Shown piece after piece: positions 1-10,047 of a stretch of 10,047 nt of DNA. The position numbers and the translations under genes were made by a program. Each line of letters opens with the position of its first letter. The first letter of the stretch is position 1. The stretch is from Conidiobolus incongruus B7586 (lineage: Eukaryota; Entomophthoromycota; Entomophthoromycetes; Entomophthorales; Conidiobolaceae): the NCBI GenBank assembly GCA_000697335.1, contig JNEM01005907.1, positions 1 through 10,047 of the forward strand, read 5' to 3'. The notes below the pieces were generated by a model that saw only the letters and a list, made by a program, of their open reading frames with translations, was not told the origin of the DNA and searched no databases.

Positions 1-1029
1 TCAATTAATATATATCTATATAAATATAAATATCATATCAAAATAATAACTTTAATATTTAAAATACTAATATTTAATACCAGAATATCAATTTAATTAA
101 ATATTCCCTTTAATATATATTTTCAAAAAAAGTTTTTATTAATATAATTTAATTTAGTTTAAAAAATTTTATAATATTTTTTTGTAAAATAATTTAATAC
201 ATTATATTTATTTTAATATAACCAAATATAATTTATTAAATTGGTTCAGTATAAACATTTTAATAGTTAAATTGATTGATTTAGAAATAATTATAAATTA
301 TAAATATTATATATTCAAAACACCATTTGAATGAATGAGAATTGATATTGTGTTTCACTGCATCAAGAATATATGATGTAAGCCATTAAATTGAAAATAT
401 AAAAATAACTGGCTATATTTAATACAACATTTTAAAATGAACTTTTTAATTGATATCTTCTGGTAAAATAAGAGTTGAATGGAGTTTTAATAAGTAAATA
501 TATTAATAATGTTGATTTTATTAAATGCTGCTTTTTAACAATTTTTACTATATTTTCATATATTGGTTGAATCTAACAAATAAAATTAATATAAATAATA
601 TATTTTATATTCTTCTTCCTATTCTTATATATGTTTTTGCCTCGAAATAAATATTGTTATATATCAAAAAATTCAGAGATTAAAAAGTAAATCAAATATT
701 ATTAGAAGGTTATATAATTGTTTGGCTTTTATCTCAATAAAGCTTATTATTTTAATTTGATAATTCGTTCAATTAAAATAATTTATGCTTAAATTATTTT
801 TGAATACTAGAACTCACGATTGAAAAGAAAACACAGGTACCAAACACATTAAAATCAAGTTGCCATGAGTCATTCAATTACTGAATTTTGCTCTGAATTA
901 AAAATAAAAAACTGTTTTTGATAATTTATAATCAAAATCCTGTAATATTTACTTTTGTCCTCCCTGACTCATATACAAAATTTTATCCAAATTTTTCAAA
1001 TTTATATAAATATATATTTATTATCATTG

Positions 1030-1050
1030 ACTAATATTAAAAATATTAGT
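1030..1050. repeat. Small perfect hairpin
   Basis: ACTAATATT (1030-1038) and its reverse complement AATATTAGT (1042-1050) flank a 3-nt AAA loop. The sequence shows the stem directly. In DNA this rich in A and T such a stem may well be chance, and no function is claimed. Confidence 0.5.
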
Positions 1051-1087
1051 GTGATGAAATGTAAAAAAAGGTAAAGAGTGAGAAATA

Positions 1088-1111
1088 TATATTTATATAT
1101 TTATATATTTA
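1088..1111. repeat. Short tandem repeat, (TATATTTA)x3
   Basis: Three perfect copies of the 8-nt unit TATATTTA lie head to tail in the A+T-rich DNA beyond the ETF-alpha 3' end. It is probably an ordinary microsatellite. Confidence 0.75.
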
Positions 1112-1422
1112 ATATGCATAATCTGGATACAAAAATGAAATTATCAAGATCAGAATCTTAAAGCTCGATGTAAAATATATAATTTGACAAAAGTTATAAA
1201 AAAATATATTATGTAGAGTACAGGATAAATAGTTTATGATGAGGTTGATCAAAATTGAATATTTAAAATATATTATATTATAATAATATTAAAGAACCAG
1301 ATAGTTGAAAAAAGTTGGATGTAATAAATATATTTCCAAAATCAAAACGAACAACAAAAATTAATCTTGAAAATAAGTATAATAAGATCAATAGTTTAAT
1401 TTTCGATACCTTCTTGAATAGT

Positions 1423-2655
<1,233 letters not shown>

Positions 2656-3911
2656 AATTTATAATTAAGAATTTAAAGAATGAAATTAATTAAAATGAGG
2701 CTTCAAAATTTATGAGGAAAAAATATGAATTTTAATGATGGAAAAGTAGTCTCTTATCGTAATGAATATTTATCTGATTTAAAGTTCATATTTGGCACTC
2801 GATTGATCAATCACATTTATTCAAGCTAGGATTTCTTAAAGTTGGAGAATTAAAGGGTTGAAATTGTTGTTAAAGTATATATTGAATTTTATAATTTATT
2901 TCACTTGATCTTATATAGAATTGCTAAATTTTAGCAATTATATCATTGATAGACATATATATTATTATTCTACTATAATAATTCTGTTTATTACTCTACT
3001 TAAACCATACAAATTCTTAATATAATAATATAAAAAAATTATATAAATGAAAATTTTTTATAGACTATATTCAAATGACGTATACAATGAATATACATAT
3101 ATTTAATATTACTAAAAATGAATTCATTCACATGGGTTATAATTCATCCAATTTATCACATGACACCTTCGATACCATCGAATTTTTGAAGTTTTGAACT
3201 CTTTCAAAATAGCATTTTCAAAAAAATTATTGAAAAAGATTCACGGATAGTATTAATTGATTAACCTTTAATTTATATTATACAATGAAGATTGAAAATA
3301 ATATTAAATTATCAAACATAAAATTTAATCACAATTATTGATTTTTGCTGAATTTCCGAAATATACTTGAAATTAAAATGATAAAAGTTCTAAATGTATA
3401 TAGTTTTCAAGGATTATATTTCATTATATATATTTTAGATATAGATATACTTTAGTGAGTTATTGATTCAATTTTTTTAAAATTTTATTATAAATTATCA
3501 TTGAATTTGTTCATTAAGTAATAGAGTCAAGCTCTGAAAAATTTGTGTAGTATATTTCAGAGAAATTATTATTACCATTATTTATGAAGTTAATATTTAA
3601 ACATGAAAAATCCAATTACAACATATTGATTTATTTTATTTGTATTCAATTAAAATTTGAATGAACGAAATGTTAATATATACTGATATTATTTAGATAT
3701 TACCAATTTAACAGTTATATATAGCATATTAAGGAGAATTAGAAAATCATTTCAATTCAACTAAATCAGTATAGTACATACAATAGTTTTAAAACATTGA
3801 CTATAGTCCATTTTATTCAATATCATCTATTCGAAACTTAAATTTATAAACTCGAAACAAAAATTACGAAAGATGATTTTCAATTCAAATTTCTCCGTGA
3901 ATTTCGATTAG

Positions 3912-3947
3912 TTGATCTTTTGAATTTTTTAATATATAAAAGATCAA
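3912..3947. repeat. 10-bp inverted repeat
   Basis: TTGATCTTTT (3912-3921) and AAAAGATCAA (3938-3947) are perfect reverse complements with a 16-nt A/T spacer. It lies about 470 nt upstream of the secreted-protein start. It could be a protein-binding palindrome or chance. Confidence 0.5.
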
Positions 3948-4344
3948 TGGATAGATAGGATACAACATAACATTAAAAAATGGCGAGAATTTCAGACTAT
4001 AAGTCAACTAAACTATTAGTGACATTGGATTAAAGTAAAATTTGAGTAATCTCAATTCAATTGGAATACTCGTAAATAATGATATGCTTGAGCCAGTGAA
4101 TTTCGTTACAAGCTAAATAAAAGTATATATATATGATATATAATCTATTGCCTTTACACCAATTAAATTAAAATATGAAGCTGAAATTAATTATATTAAT
4201 TATAAGAAAATTTCAAATTCAATGAAACTGAATCCTTGGTATAATTTGAAATTATAAATTATCAACTTGATTGAATCAAAATTTCTGATACGATTCGCAA
4301 GTAATTTAAAATTTAGCATTTGTTTCAATTCTGTTTAATTATAA

Positions 4345-4350
4345 TATAAA
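4345..4350 (+). promoter_or_regulatory. Possible TATA box of the secreted-protein gene
   Basis: TATAAA lies 66 nt before the ATG at 4416, a plausible distance for a core promoter with a short 5' leader. In sequence this rich in A and T the motif is expected often by chance, so support is weak. Confidence 0.25.
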
Positions 4351-4415
4351 TTCCAATAAATGGATTCATCATACCAGTTTTCAATAATAATTGGAATTTT
4401 ATCATTTGACTCATA

Positions 4416-5711
4416 ATGAAGAGCAATTTAATCTTAATTGGGTTGATCCCATTCATTAGTGCACTTCCTCAACTCTCCTATAATCGAACAGATGCTCATA
4501 GAGGCGAGAATGGATTGTTAGGTAATTTCACTGCAAATCCTGAAGAGGCTCAAGTTACCTCACACCAGACTCAATCGCAGTCACAGCATTTAATATCAGA
4601 AACAGATCCTACTTCACAATTGAGTTCTATGTCATTGCCAAGTACGGCTGGAATCATCCCTAGCCAAGCAACCACTGAATTACAATTGAAAATGCAGAAA
4701 GCTTTCCAAGATTTTGCTAATGCTATTGCCCAAATTGCTAGTGAAGCTCAGGTGAAAGCAAGTCAAATGACCATTAATCCTCAGCCTGCTGCTCAGCCAA
4801 TTGCTAGTCCTGGTGCCCAGCTTGCACCACAACCAGAAGCTCAACCTCAGCAAGCTTCCCAGCCCCCTGCAGATTCTCAGCCTAACAGTGATGCCAATCC
4901 TGAATCAAATCAAGGGGCTGTTTCACAGGCTCCAAGCGACGAATCTTCTTCCTCAGAGCAGAGCTCTGATCCTCCAGCACAAGCTGGATCTACTCGAAGC
5001 TTGTTGAGTGATCTTCTTGCAAGTAATAACGATGTTAGTTCCATTGATAACTATCAATTCCAATTCCAATCATCACCATTACCTGAATATAATCCAGTTT
5101 ATATTAAATATGACTATCCTACAGCTTATGATTTAAGTACCCTTGGAGTGCTAAACTATTATGCTTCTGGATATCCCGCAGCCAGCTACAATGGATATAC
5201 AGACGGTTCAATGTACCACACATTAGTCCATTCGAAGCCATCACCCAAATCATCTCAACCATCCGCCAAGCATTCCCAAGAATTATCATCAGCCTCCATC
5301 CAAGATACCCATGGTTTATCATCTTCTTCCAGCAAACATGAACGAGAATCATCATTATTGTCAGTATCATCCACCAAACCAAAATCACCTGAATTTTCAA
5401 CAACTTTCATGAAGCCTAAAACCCCATCAAACTCTGTAAAATCGTCCTCATCATCCTCATCATCCTCATCATCCAATCACGGCCTAATCAACTCGAGCTC
5501 CCTTCATCCCAAATCTCAATCCAAATTGACACAAGAATCCCAGCCCAAAGCCTCTGCCACAAGCCAACTTGACAAAGTCCTAACCCAAATCGAAACAGAA
5601 TCCGCGCCTGTGCTGAAACGTCGCGAGCGCTACAACAACCTCTCTAGTCAAAGGGTAGTCATTGAGGATAAATTCTCACGTCAAGCTATGAAAGCTCGCA
5701 ACAAATGTTGA
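4416..5711 (+). CDS. Unrecognised secreted low-complexity Ser/Gln/Pro-rich protein (431 aa)
   Basis: I do not recognise this protein. A single exon opens at an ATG with A at -3 and ends in TGA. Residues 1-16 form a typical signal peptide (K2, hydrophobic 4-14, likely cut after ISA16), so the product probably enters the secretory pathway. In order there follow N-glycosylation sequons at N23 and N37; a Ser/Gln/Thr-rich stretch (about 41-85); a likely amphipathic helix (about 88-114); a Gln/Pro/Ala-rich stretch with AQP/QPQ motifs (121-160); a Ser/Asp/Glu-rich stretch (174-186); a Tyr-rich block with 12 Tyr in 213-267; Ser/Lys/Pro-rich sequence with 11 consecutive Ser (343-353); further sequons at N359 and N408; and a basic tail with KRR (401-403). 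The only cysteine is the last residue, C431. The make-up suggests a cell-wall, spore-coat or otherwise exported protein, possibly O-glycosylated; that is inference. No GPI-type hydrophobic tail is present. The gene is real by length and signal peptide, but its function is unknown. Confidence 0.85.
   Translation: MKSNLILIGLIPFISALPQLSYNRTDAHRGENGLLGNFTANPEEAQVTSHQTQSQSQHLISETDPTSQLSSMSLPSTAGIIPSQATTELQLKMQKAFQDFANAIAQIASEAQVKASQMTINPQPAAQPIASPGAQLAPQPEAQPQQASQPPADSQPNSDANPESNQGAVSQAPSDESSSSEQSSDPPAQAGSTRSLLSDLLASNNDVSSIDNYQFQFQSSPLPEYNPVYIKYDYPTAYDLSTLGVLNYYASGYPAASYNGYTDGSMYHTLVHSKPSPKSSQPSAKHSQELSSASIQDTHGLSSSSSKHERESSLLSVSSTKPKSPEFSTTFMKPKTPSNSVKSSSSSSSSSSSNHGLINSSSLHPKSQSKLTQESQPKASATSQLDKVLTQIETESAPVLKRRERYNNLSSQRVVIEDKFSRQAMKARNKC
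5445..5474 (+). repeat. In-frame 9-nt tandem repeat encoding poly-Ser
   Basis: The unit TCCTCATCA occurs three times plus a final TCC. With the TCG before it, this encodes S343-S353. The unit is a multiple of three, so copy-number change would lengthen or shorten the Ser run without breaking the frame. Confidence 0.9.
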
Positions 5712-5717
5712 GATTAG

Positions 5718-5768
5718 ATTTATTATCAAATTATTTGTGTTTAGTTAATGGTTTATTTGATAATAAAT
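5718..5768 (+). terminator. 3' stem-loop with overlapping AATAAA poly(A) signals
   Basis: Seven bases after the TGA, ATTTATTATCAAAT (5718-5731) pairs perfectly with ATTTGATAATAAAT (5755-5768), leaving a 23-nt loop. AATAAA occurs at 5762-5767 within the right arm and again at 5766-5771. The canonical signal sequence and its position just 3' of the gene make it a likely 3'-end processing signal. The folding role of the stem is inference. Confidence 0.6.
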
Positions 5769-6469
5769 AAATCTTTATTAGGTATAAAATTAATTAATAT
5801 TTTACATATTGAAGTTTTAAAATAGTATTAAATTTATTCCCATGAAATATCAAATTAAAATTAAATTTTAAAATTTAATTTTGATTTTGAAATATTTTCA
5901 AATTATTATCTGTTTATTATTATTCCTTTTTAAAAAATTCTATTTTAATATTTCAAATGTAAATAGAAAATATATAACGTTGTAATTTTCAGATAAAATG
6001 GAAAATATTTTATATTCATATAGTATTATCTTATATGATGAAATTCATTTCCGTACTTAGTGAATAAATTGCAATTATTGACCTAGTGTGTCAAGATATG
6101 GGCTGACTTCAACTTGTTTATTGGTAGTATTATGACAAGTAAAAGTATTATAATAGTATTCCTTGATTGTTATTGAATGTTATATATATAGAATTAAAAT
6201 GTATCCAAATCTGTATATATTTATTACGTCAATGTCTTGCTATTATGCTGGTATAGTATGGTCTGGATGACTGTATAAGCATACAATAATTAACCTAAAT
6301 GATGCAATAGGAGATTGATTAGCAAGATAACCACTTAGGTTGAATAAGCAAGAGATGAAGAGAAGTAAAGTAATAAATAGATGAGTGATACTTAGATGCA
6401 ATGATATAGCAATGGAGCAAAGTAATTAGGTTATTTATTGTGATAAAGCATTATATCCATGGTCATCAT

Positions 6470-6521
6470 AATTCCAATTCATCAAATTTACTGAGACTTT
6501 CAACTTACTAGAATTGGAATT
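6470..6521. repeat. 11-bp inverted repeat
   Basis: AATTCCAATTC (6470-6480) and GAATTGGAATT (6511-6521) are perfect reverse complements around a 30-nt spacer. The arms contain C/G pairs and so are a little less likely to be chance than the pure A/T palindromes nearby. It sits at the right edge of the G-richer island at 6080-6480. Confidence 0.5.
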
Positions 6522-6616
6522 TTAAAAATAGAATTATTAAAATTGTACAATCTGTTCATGGGTACTGATACAATAATAGTATTTTTTGAACTATATTAAT
6601 AACGAATATTATTCCT

Positions 6617-6739
6617 ATGAGGAATCAATCTCTCAGAAAAACAAACTCACCACGCACCGAAGTAGATGAGAAAAGAAAATTTTTTGATTCAGGCAAGTTA
6701 TATTTCTTGAAAGTGGTTAAAATTGCAAACTTTGATTAG
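6617..6739 (+). CDS. Doubtful 40-residue open frame
   Basis: An ATG-to-TAG frame of 40 codons, starting MRNQSLRKTNSPRTEVDEKR, stands in DNA where other frames close quickly. Local G+C is higher than in the flanks, notably around 6648-6670. I recognise no domain. The opposite strand carries a GTGAGT donor-like site in the same patch, so a minus-strand exon is an alternative. Either may be chance; no homologue or transcript evidence is available. Confidence 0.15.
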   Translation: MRNQSLRKTNSPRTEVDEKRKFFDSGKLYFLKVVKIANFD

Positions 6740-8074
6740 TGGTTGATTTGTTTGAAGGTTATATATTTAATATTAGTAAAATATTGATAAGAAATTAAAT
6801 ATGTATTATTTTGAAAATTTAATATCTTTTGTTTATATGGAAATTCATAAATAAAGGTTATATAGGTATTATCAAAATATTAACTAAACTCAAATATTAA
6901 AATTCATTATTTGAATTAGCAGATAATATTAGTACTTTATATTAAATATATTTGTTAGAATAATGGATGATAGGAATATAAATCTTTAAATACACATAAA
7001 GTTGAAATATAACCATGATTTGGTTAAAATTCAATCCTTCGAATTAATTGCTTCTAGGTTGGGAAATACTAAACTACTTGTCTTTTCCTTCATATTGTGA
7101 AAATGATTATTAGATTAGATTAATAAAATCATGTTTTAAAAAATATGAAGCCCCCTTTAGACTTTTTATGGTTTTAAAGTTATTGCTTTTGATCACTATA
7201 TTTTATAATTAATATTATTTTAAGTTATTCATTATCTTTAATTTTTTATCAAATTGTTGAAATATATAATGAATTAAGTATATACAAATACCTTTGAATC
7301 ATTTTATATTTTTTATCTAGTAATATTATTTTTAAATTAATCAAAGTGTATTTATTTATAATTAATAATTAAAAAGGAGCTTTTTTAATTTTTATATATA
7401 TATTTGGATAAAGTAATTAATTAACTATGATAATTTTTAGTTTTACTTAATATTGGATAATGAATTAATAGTCAATATATCAAGGAAAATTAGTTTGTAA
7501 ATTTGGTTAATATCAAAATAGGATCCTTTCATATTTCAAATATAGCTATATCAAATTTGTTGATTATTGTTAATCAAAATATTAGGGAATTCAATATAAT
7601 TTTGCATTAGCTCTGATTTAAATATTATTCCAATATTTGAATAATATGTGTAATTTATTTTATAAAAACTAATTATCAAAATTCAAATATTTTTATATTT
7701 ATATATTTTCATATTTTATTATAGGTCATGTTTTAATAATTGCAAAACTTAACAAAGAGCAAAAATTTGTATAATTAAATTTAATATTATTCAAACGAGT
7801 ATTGAAATATAAATCTATATTATTTGCATGCTATAATATTATAATAAATTATAAATCAGCTTTGTATTCATTTTTTTAGTGACTTAATATATAGGCCAAT
7901 TTATTTTATATACAAAAACCTATTAATTAATAAATTAACATATCAAAAGATAACTATAATCAATTAATTTCCTTTAGTAACAAAAACTAATTATAAATAT
8001 TAAAATTAAATTTAAATAAAATTATCAAAATATGATTTATAAAATTTATTATATAATTTATAATTAATACTTTT

Positions 8075-8690
8075 ATTTAACTTTAATAACTCTTATCTAT
8101 AAATTTGCTAAACTTCTAATATTTAAATAATAGTTTTTTCGTTATTAACTGAAATTTAATATTTTATAAACTAATTTAATTTATTTGTAAAAATTCTTTT
8201 TTGCAAGTATATTTTTTAATTACCCAAAACAAATTATAGTTACATAGGTTATAATCACGTGAATATATAATATATAATAGTTTTTTCCAGATTCTTTTAT
8301 ATAGAAAATCTTTTATAGATTTTATTATATTGATTTTTAATTTATTATGCAAAATAACTGGTATTTTTAATTTATAATAAAAATTTAATTAAAAATTATT
8401 TTATATAAAAAGAAATAAACAACTTATTATCAATTGTTTTATTATTAAAAATTTACTAAGTAATTTATATGACATTATACTTTATTTTAATAATCAATAA
8501 TTTTTTATTAAATTAATATTTTTATATCATCTTTTATAAAGGGAATTATTTTAATTTATTTAATTTAATTTTTTTATTTTTATTTCCATATTTATATTAA
8601 GAAACTTAAGACTTATTTATTAAAATAATCTATTACTCTGTATTTTTAATAATGGAAATTTTTTGCAATTCAAATTAAATAAATATTATA
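8075..8690. repeat. Diverged direct repeat, copy A (probable mobile-element remnant)
   Basis: This roughly 600-nt stretch matches about 8740-9365 by eye at an offset of 660-670 nt. The best block is near 8131-8258 (TTAACTGAAATTT..., TTGCAAG, ACATAGGTTATAATC), with weaker but collinear similarity to about 8690. It is richer in A+T than copy B, with few C or G left. It is a fossil repeat of unknown family, and the ends are approximate. Confidence 0.55.
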
Positions 8691-8739
8691 ATATATAATA
8701 TATAAAAATAAATATATAATATAAATTGAATAGTTTCTT

Positions 8740-9365
8740 ATATTATTAATAACTTTTTGCTATACTTTTGGCAAAGGTCTAACACTTAAAAAACAGTTTT
8801 TTTTTATTAAGGACTGAAATTTGATGTTTCACAAACCAATTAAATTTTCTTGCAGAGATTTTCTTTTCTGCAAGCTAGTTTTTTAATTATCTAAAGCAAT
8901 TATAATCACATAGGTTATAATCTAAAGAGTATACTAGATATAGTAGTTTTTTTCAGTTATTTTTAATTAGAAAGTTTTTTACAGTTTTAGATTTATATAT
9001 TTTACAAATATCACACAAAATAATAAATCTTTTTAAATTATATTGAGAATACTAATTAAAAATACTTTTATTTATAAAAGCAATATAAAGTTTAGTATTA
9101 ATTAATTTTCCTTTAAGAACTAAATAAAAGTAATATATACCATTATAATCTATTGTAATAATTAACATTTGCTTATTAATAGAATGTTTATTTAAAGGAA
9201 TTTGTAGAGAGGGTTAATTTAACTTAATCTAGCATCTTGATTTATGTTTTAGTAAAGGATTATATATAAAGATCTAAGATTCATCAATTGTAATTATTCA
9301 CTGTAAAAGTCTAGGCTTCTAGTAATATTTTAGTAAGTTTTGTTTAGCAATTACTACTCTAGCTT
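8740..9365. repeat. Diverged direct repeat, copy B (probable LTR-like fossil)
   Basis: This is the partner of copy A. It keeps more C and G, and shows ACTGAAATTT, TTTTTTAATTA and ACATAGGTTATAATC in the same order. A TATATAAAG near 9262 followed by about 100 nt of mixed sequence is reminiscent of the promoter and R region of a long terminal repeat. However, I cannot find clear TG...CA ends, a primer-binding site or a target-site duplication. It is best called an old, decayed repeat of uncertain family, possibly LTR-derived. Confidence 0.5.
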
Positions 9366-10047
9366 CTTTCTAAGCTTTAGTTAAATTATTAGATACCTAT
9401 TTTATATTTTTATTTATTAATTTAAGTTTATACTTTAATATATATATAAAATACTTATAAAACTAATATTAAAATGTTTAGATAGTTCTCTAGCTAAAAT
9501 AAAAAGGTGCTTTTCAATATATTTTTTCACTTTATTAAAAATTGAAAGAGTAACAGTTAAAGTTAGTTTTTTAGATTATAATAAGTTTTAGATAGTTTTT
9601 CTCTTAGTTTTAAAATAATTTACCTAGCAATAAATTTTTAATTTAGATAATGTTTTATTACCAAAAGCTGTTTATAAATTTTGAATAATTTTAAAGGGTT
9701 TATAGTTAAGTTTTACTGATACTAAAATAAAAACCTTTTGATGATCATTATTTGGTTTAAACATAATTAAATTAAATAACCAATTTTAAAAAGCTAATTT
9801 TTTAATCAAAAAAAATTATTATATATATATATATTTTAATAATATATAATTTCCTATTAACCTTATATATATTTATTTATTTAAATTTAATAATGTATTT
9901 AAAAAAGCAGAAATTAAAAAATTTCTTATTATTTTAAATTATAGGTAATATTATAAAAATATCTATTTTAAGTAATATTTAATTAGCTTTATTTAATTTT
10001 AACTATTTTAATTTTTTTAAACTTTTGTTAAACTATATAATATCTAT
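9366..10047. other. A+T-rich tail, possibly interior of a decayed element
   Basis: No open frame, RNA gene or recognisable domain is visible. The composition (few C and G, many TTA/TAA/TAG words) continues that of the repeat pair on its left, so it may be part of the same fossil element. A short (TA)n run lies near 9820-9834. The window ends here with no boundary seen. Confidence 0.4.

Larger units (their letters stand above)
1..1422. other. A+T-rich intergenic DNA, no gene seen
   Basis: This stretch lies 3' of the minus-strand ETF-alpha gene. All frames are closed by frequent stops, and I see no recognisable protein, tRNA or rRNA. It holds only simple A/T tracts, a small hairpin at 1030-1050 and an 8-nt tandem repeat at 1088-1111. 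The 3' untranslated region of ETF-alpha must lie in its right-hand end. I did not find a perfect AATAAA on the minus strand close to the stop, so the polyadenylation site cannot be placed. Confidence 0.6.
2656..4415. other. Intergenic region between head-to-head genes
   Basis: This 1.76 kb A+T-rich stretch separates the start codons of the leftward ETF-alpha gene and the rightward secreted-protein gene, so it must hold both promoters. I see no open frame of note and no RNA gene. It contains a 10-bp inverted repeat at 3912-3947 and a TATAAA at 4345-4350. The length makes a shared bidirectional core promoter unlikely; this is inference. Confidence 0.6.
5775..8074. other. A+T-rich gene desert, left part
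   Basis: No convincing gene is visible over about 2.3 kb. The sequence is mostly A/T tracts. Exceptions are a slightly G-richer island (about 6080-6480), an 11-bp inverted repeat (6470-6521) and a 40-codon frame at 6617-6739. No tRNA-like arm pattern or rRNA segment was recognised. Confidence 0.55.

Noticed and set aside
3165-3215. Resemblance of this stretch to the ETF-alpha 3' end near 1400-1440
   Set aside because: Only a short CGATACC word and loose A/T similarity are shared, too little to call a duplication.
4801-5007. Alternative plus-strand frame of 68 codons inside the secreted-protein gene
   Set aside because: It is an out-of-frame reading of the Gln/Pro/Ala repeats, without a signal peptide or recognisable domain.
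5119-5476. Two minus-strand frames, one with an Asp/Glu-rich run
   Set aside because: Both are antisense to the secreted-protein gene. The acidic run is only the complement of the TCC/TCA serine repeat.
9395-9780. Decayed element coding region
   Set aside because: The texture suggests former coding sequence, but nothing in the reading as it stands identifies a family, so I name none.
7900-10047. Nuclear copy of mitochondrial DNA
   Set aside because: The composition would fit, but no mitochondrial gene fragment was recognised and the paired repeats fit a mobile-element remnant better.

Overview
The window is a very A+T-rich piece of nuclear DNA from a eukaryote, most probably a fungus. The main evidence is a five-exon gene for the alpha subunit of mitochondrial electron-transfer flavoprotein (ETF). 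It has four tiny introns (49-60 nt, GT...AG, with CTGAT/TTAAC-like branch sites in some) and a C-terminus (...[10 protein letters not shown]) of the kind found in fungal homologues. The lineage is not settled. The low G+C and short introns would fit several low-GC fungi, including early-diverging ones, and I cannot place it further by eye.

Layout from left to right. 1-1422: A+T-rich DNA downstream of ETF-alpha, with no gene seen. 1423-2655 (minus strand): ETF-alpha, 338 residues once spliced. 2656-4415: a 1.76 kb intergenic region between two head-to-head genes. 4416-5711 (plus strand): an intronless gene for an unrecognised secreted protein of 431 residues. It has a signal peptide, low-complexity Gln/Pro/Ser-rich segments, a Tyr-rich block and a poly-Ser run, followed by a stem-loop that carries overlapping AATAAA signals. 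5775-10047: more than 4 kb without a convincing gene. Within it, 6080-6480 is a slightly G-richer island of unknown nature. About 8075-9365 holds two diverged direct copies of a roughly 600-nt repeat. Many of the differences between the copies are of the CpA/TpG-versus-TpA kind, as expected of repeat-induced point mutation (RIP) or a similar C-to-T decay of a transposable element.

The two genes have no evident shared pathway. ETF-alpha is a housekeeping mitochondrial protein whose coding DNA is clearly richer in G+C (many C-ending codons) than its surroundings. The secreted protein looks fast-evolving and lies on the border of the repeat-bearing desert. That is a common setting for lineage-specific secreted proteins in fungi, but it does not prove a role. 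I see no CRISPR array, rRNA, tRNA or defence-type system.
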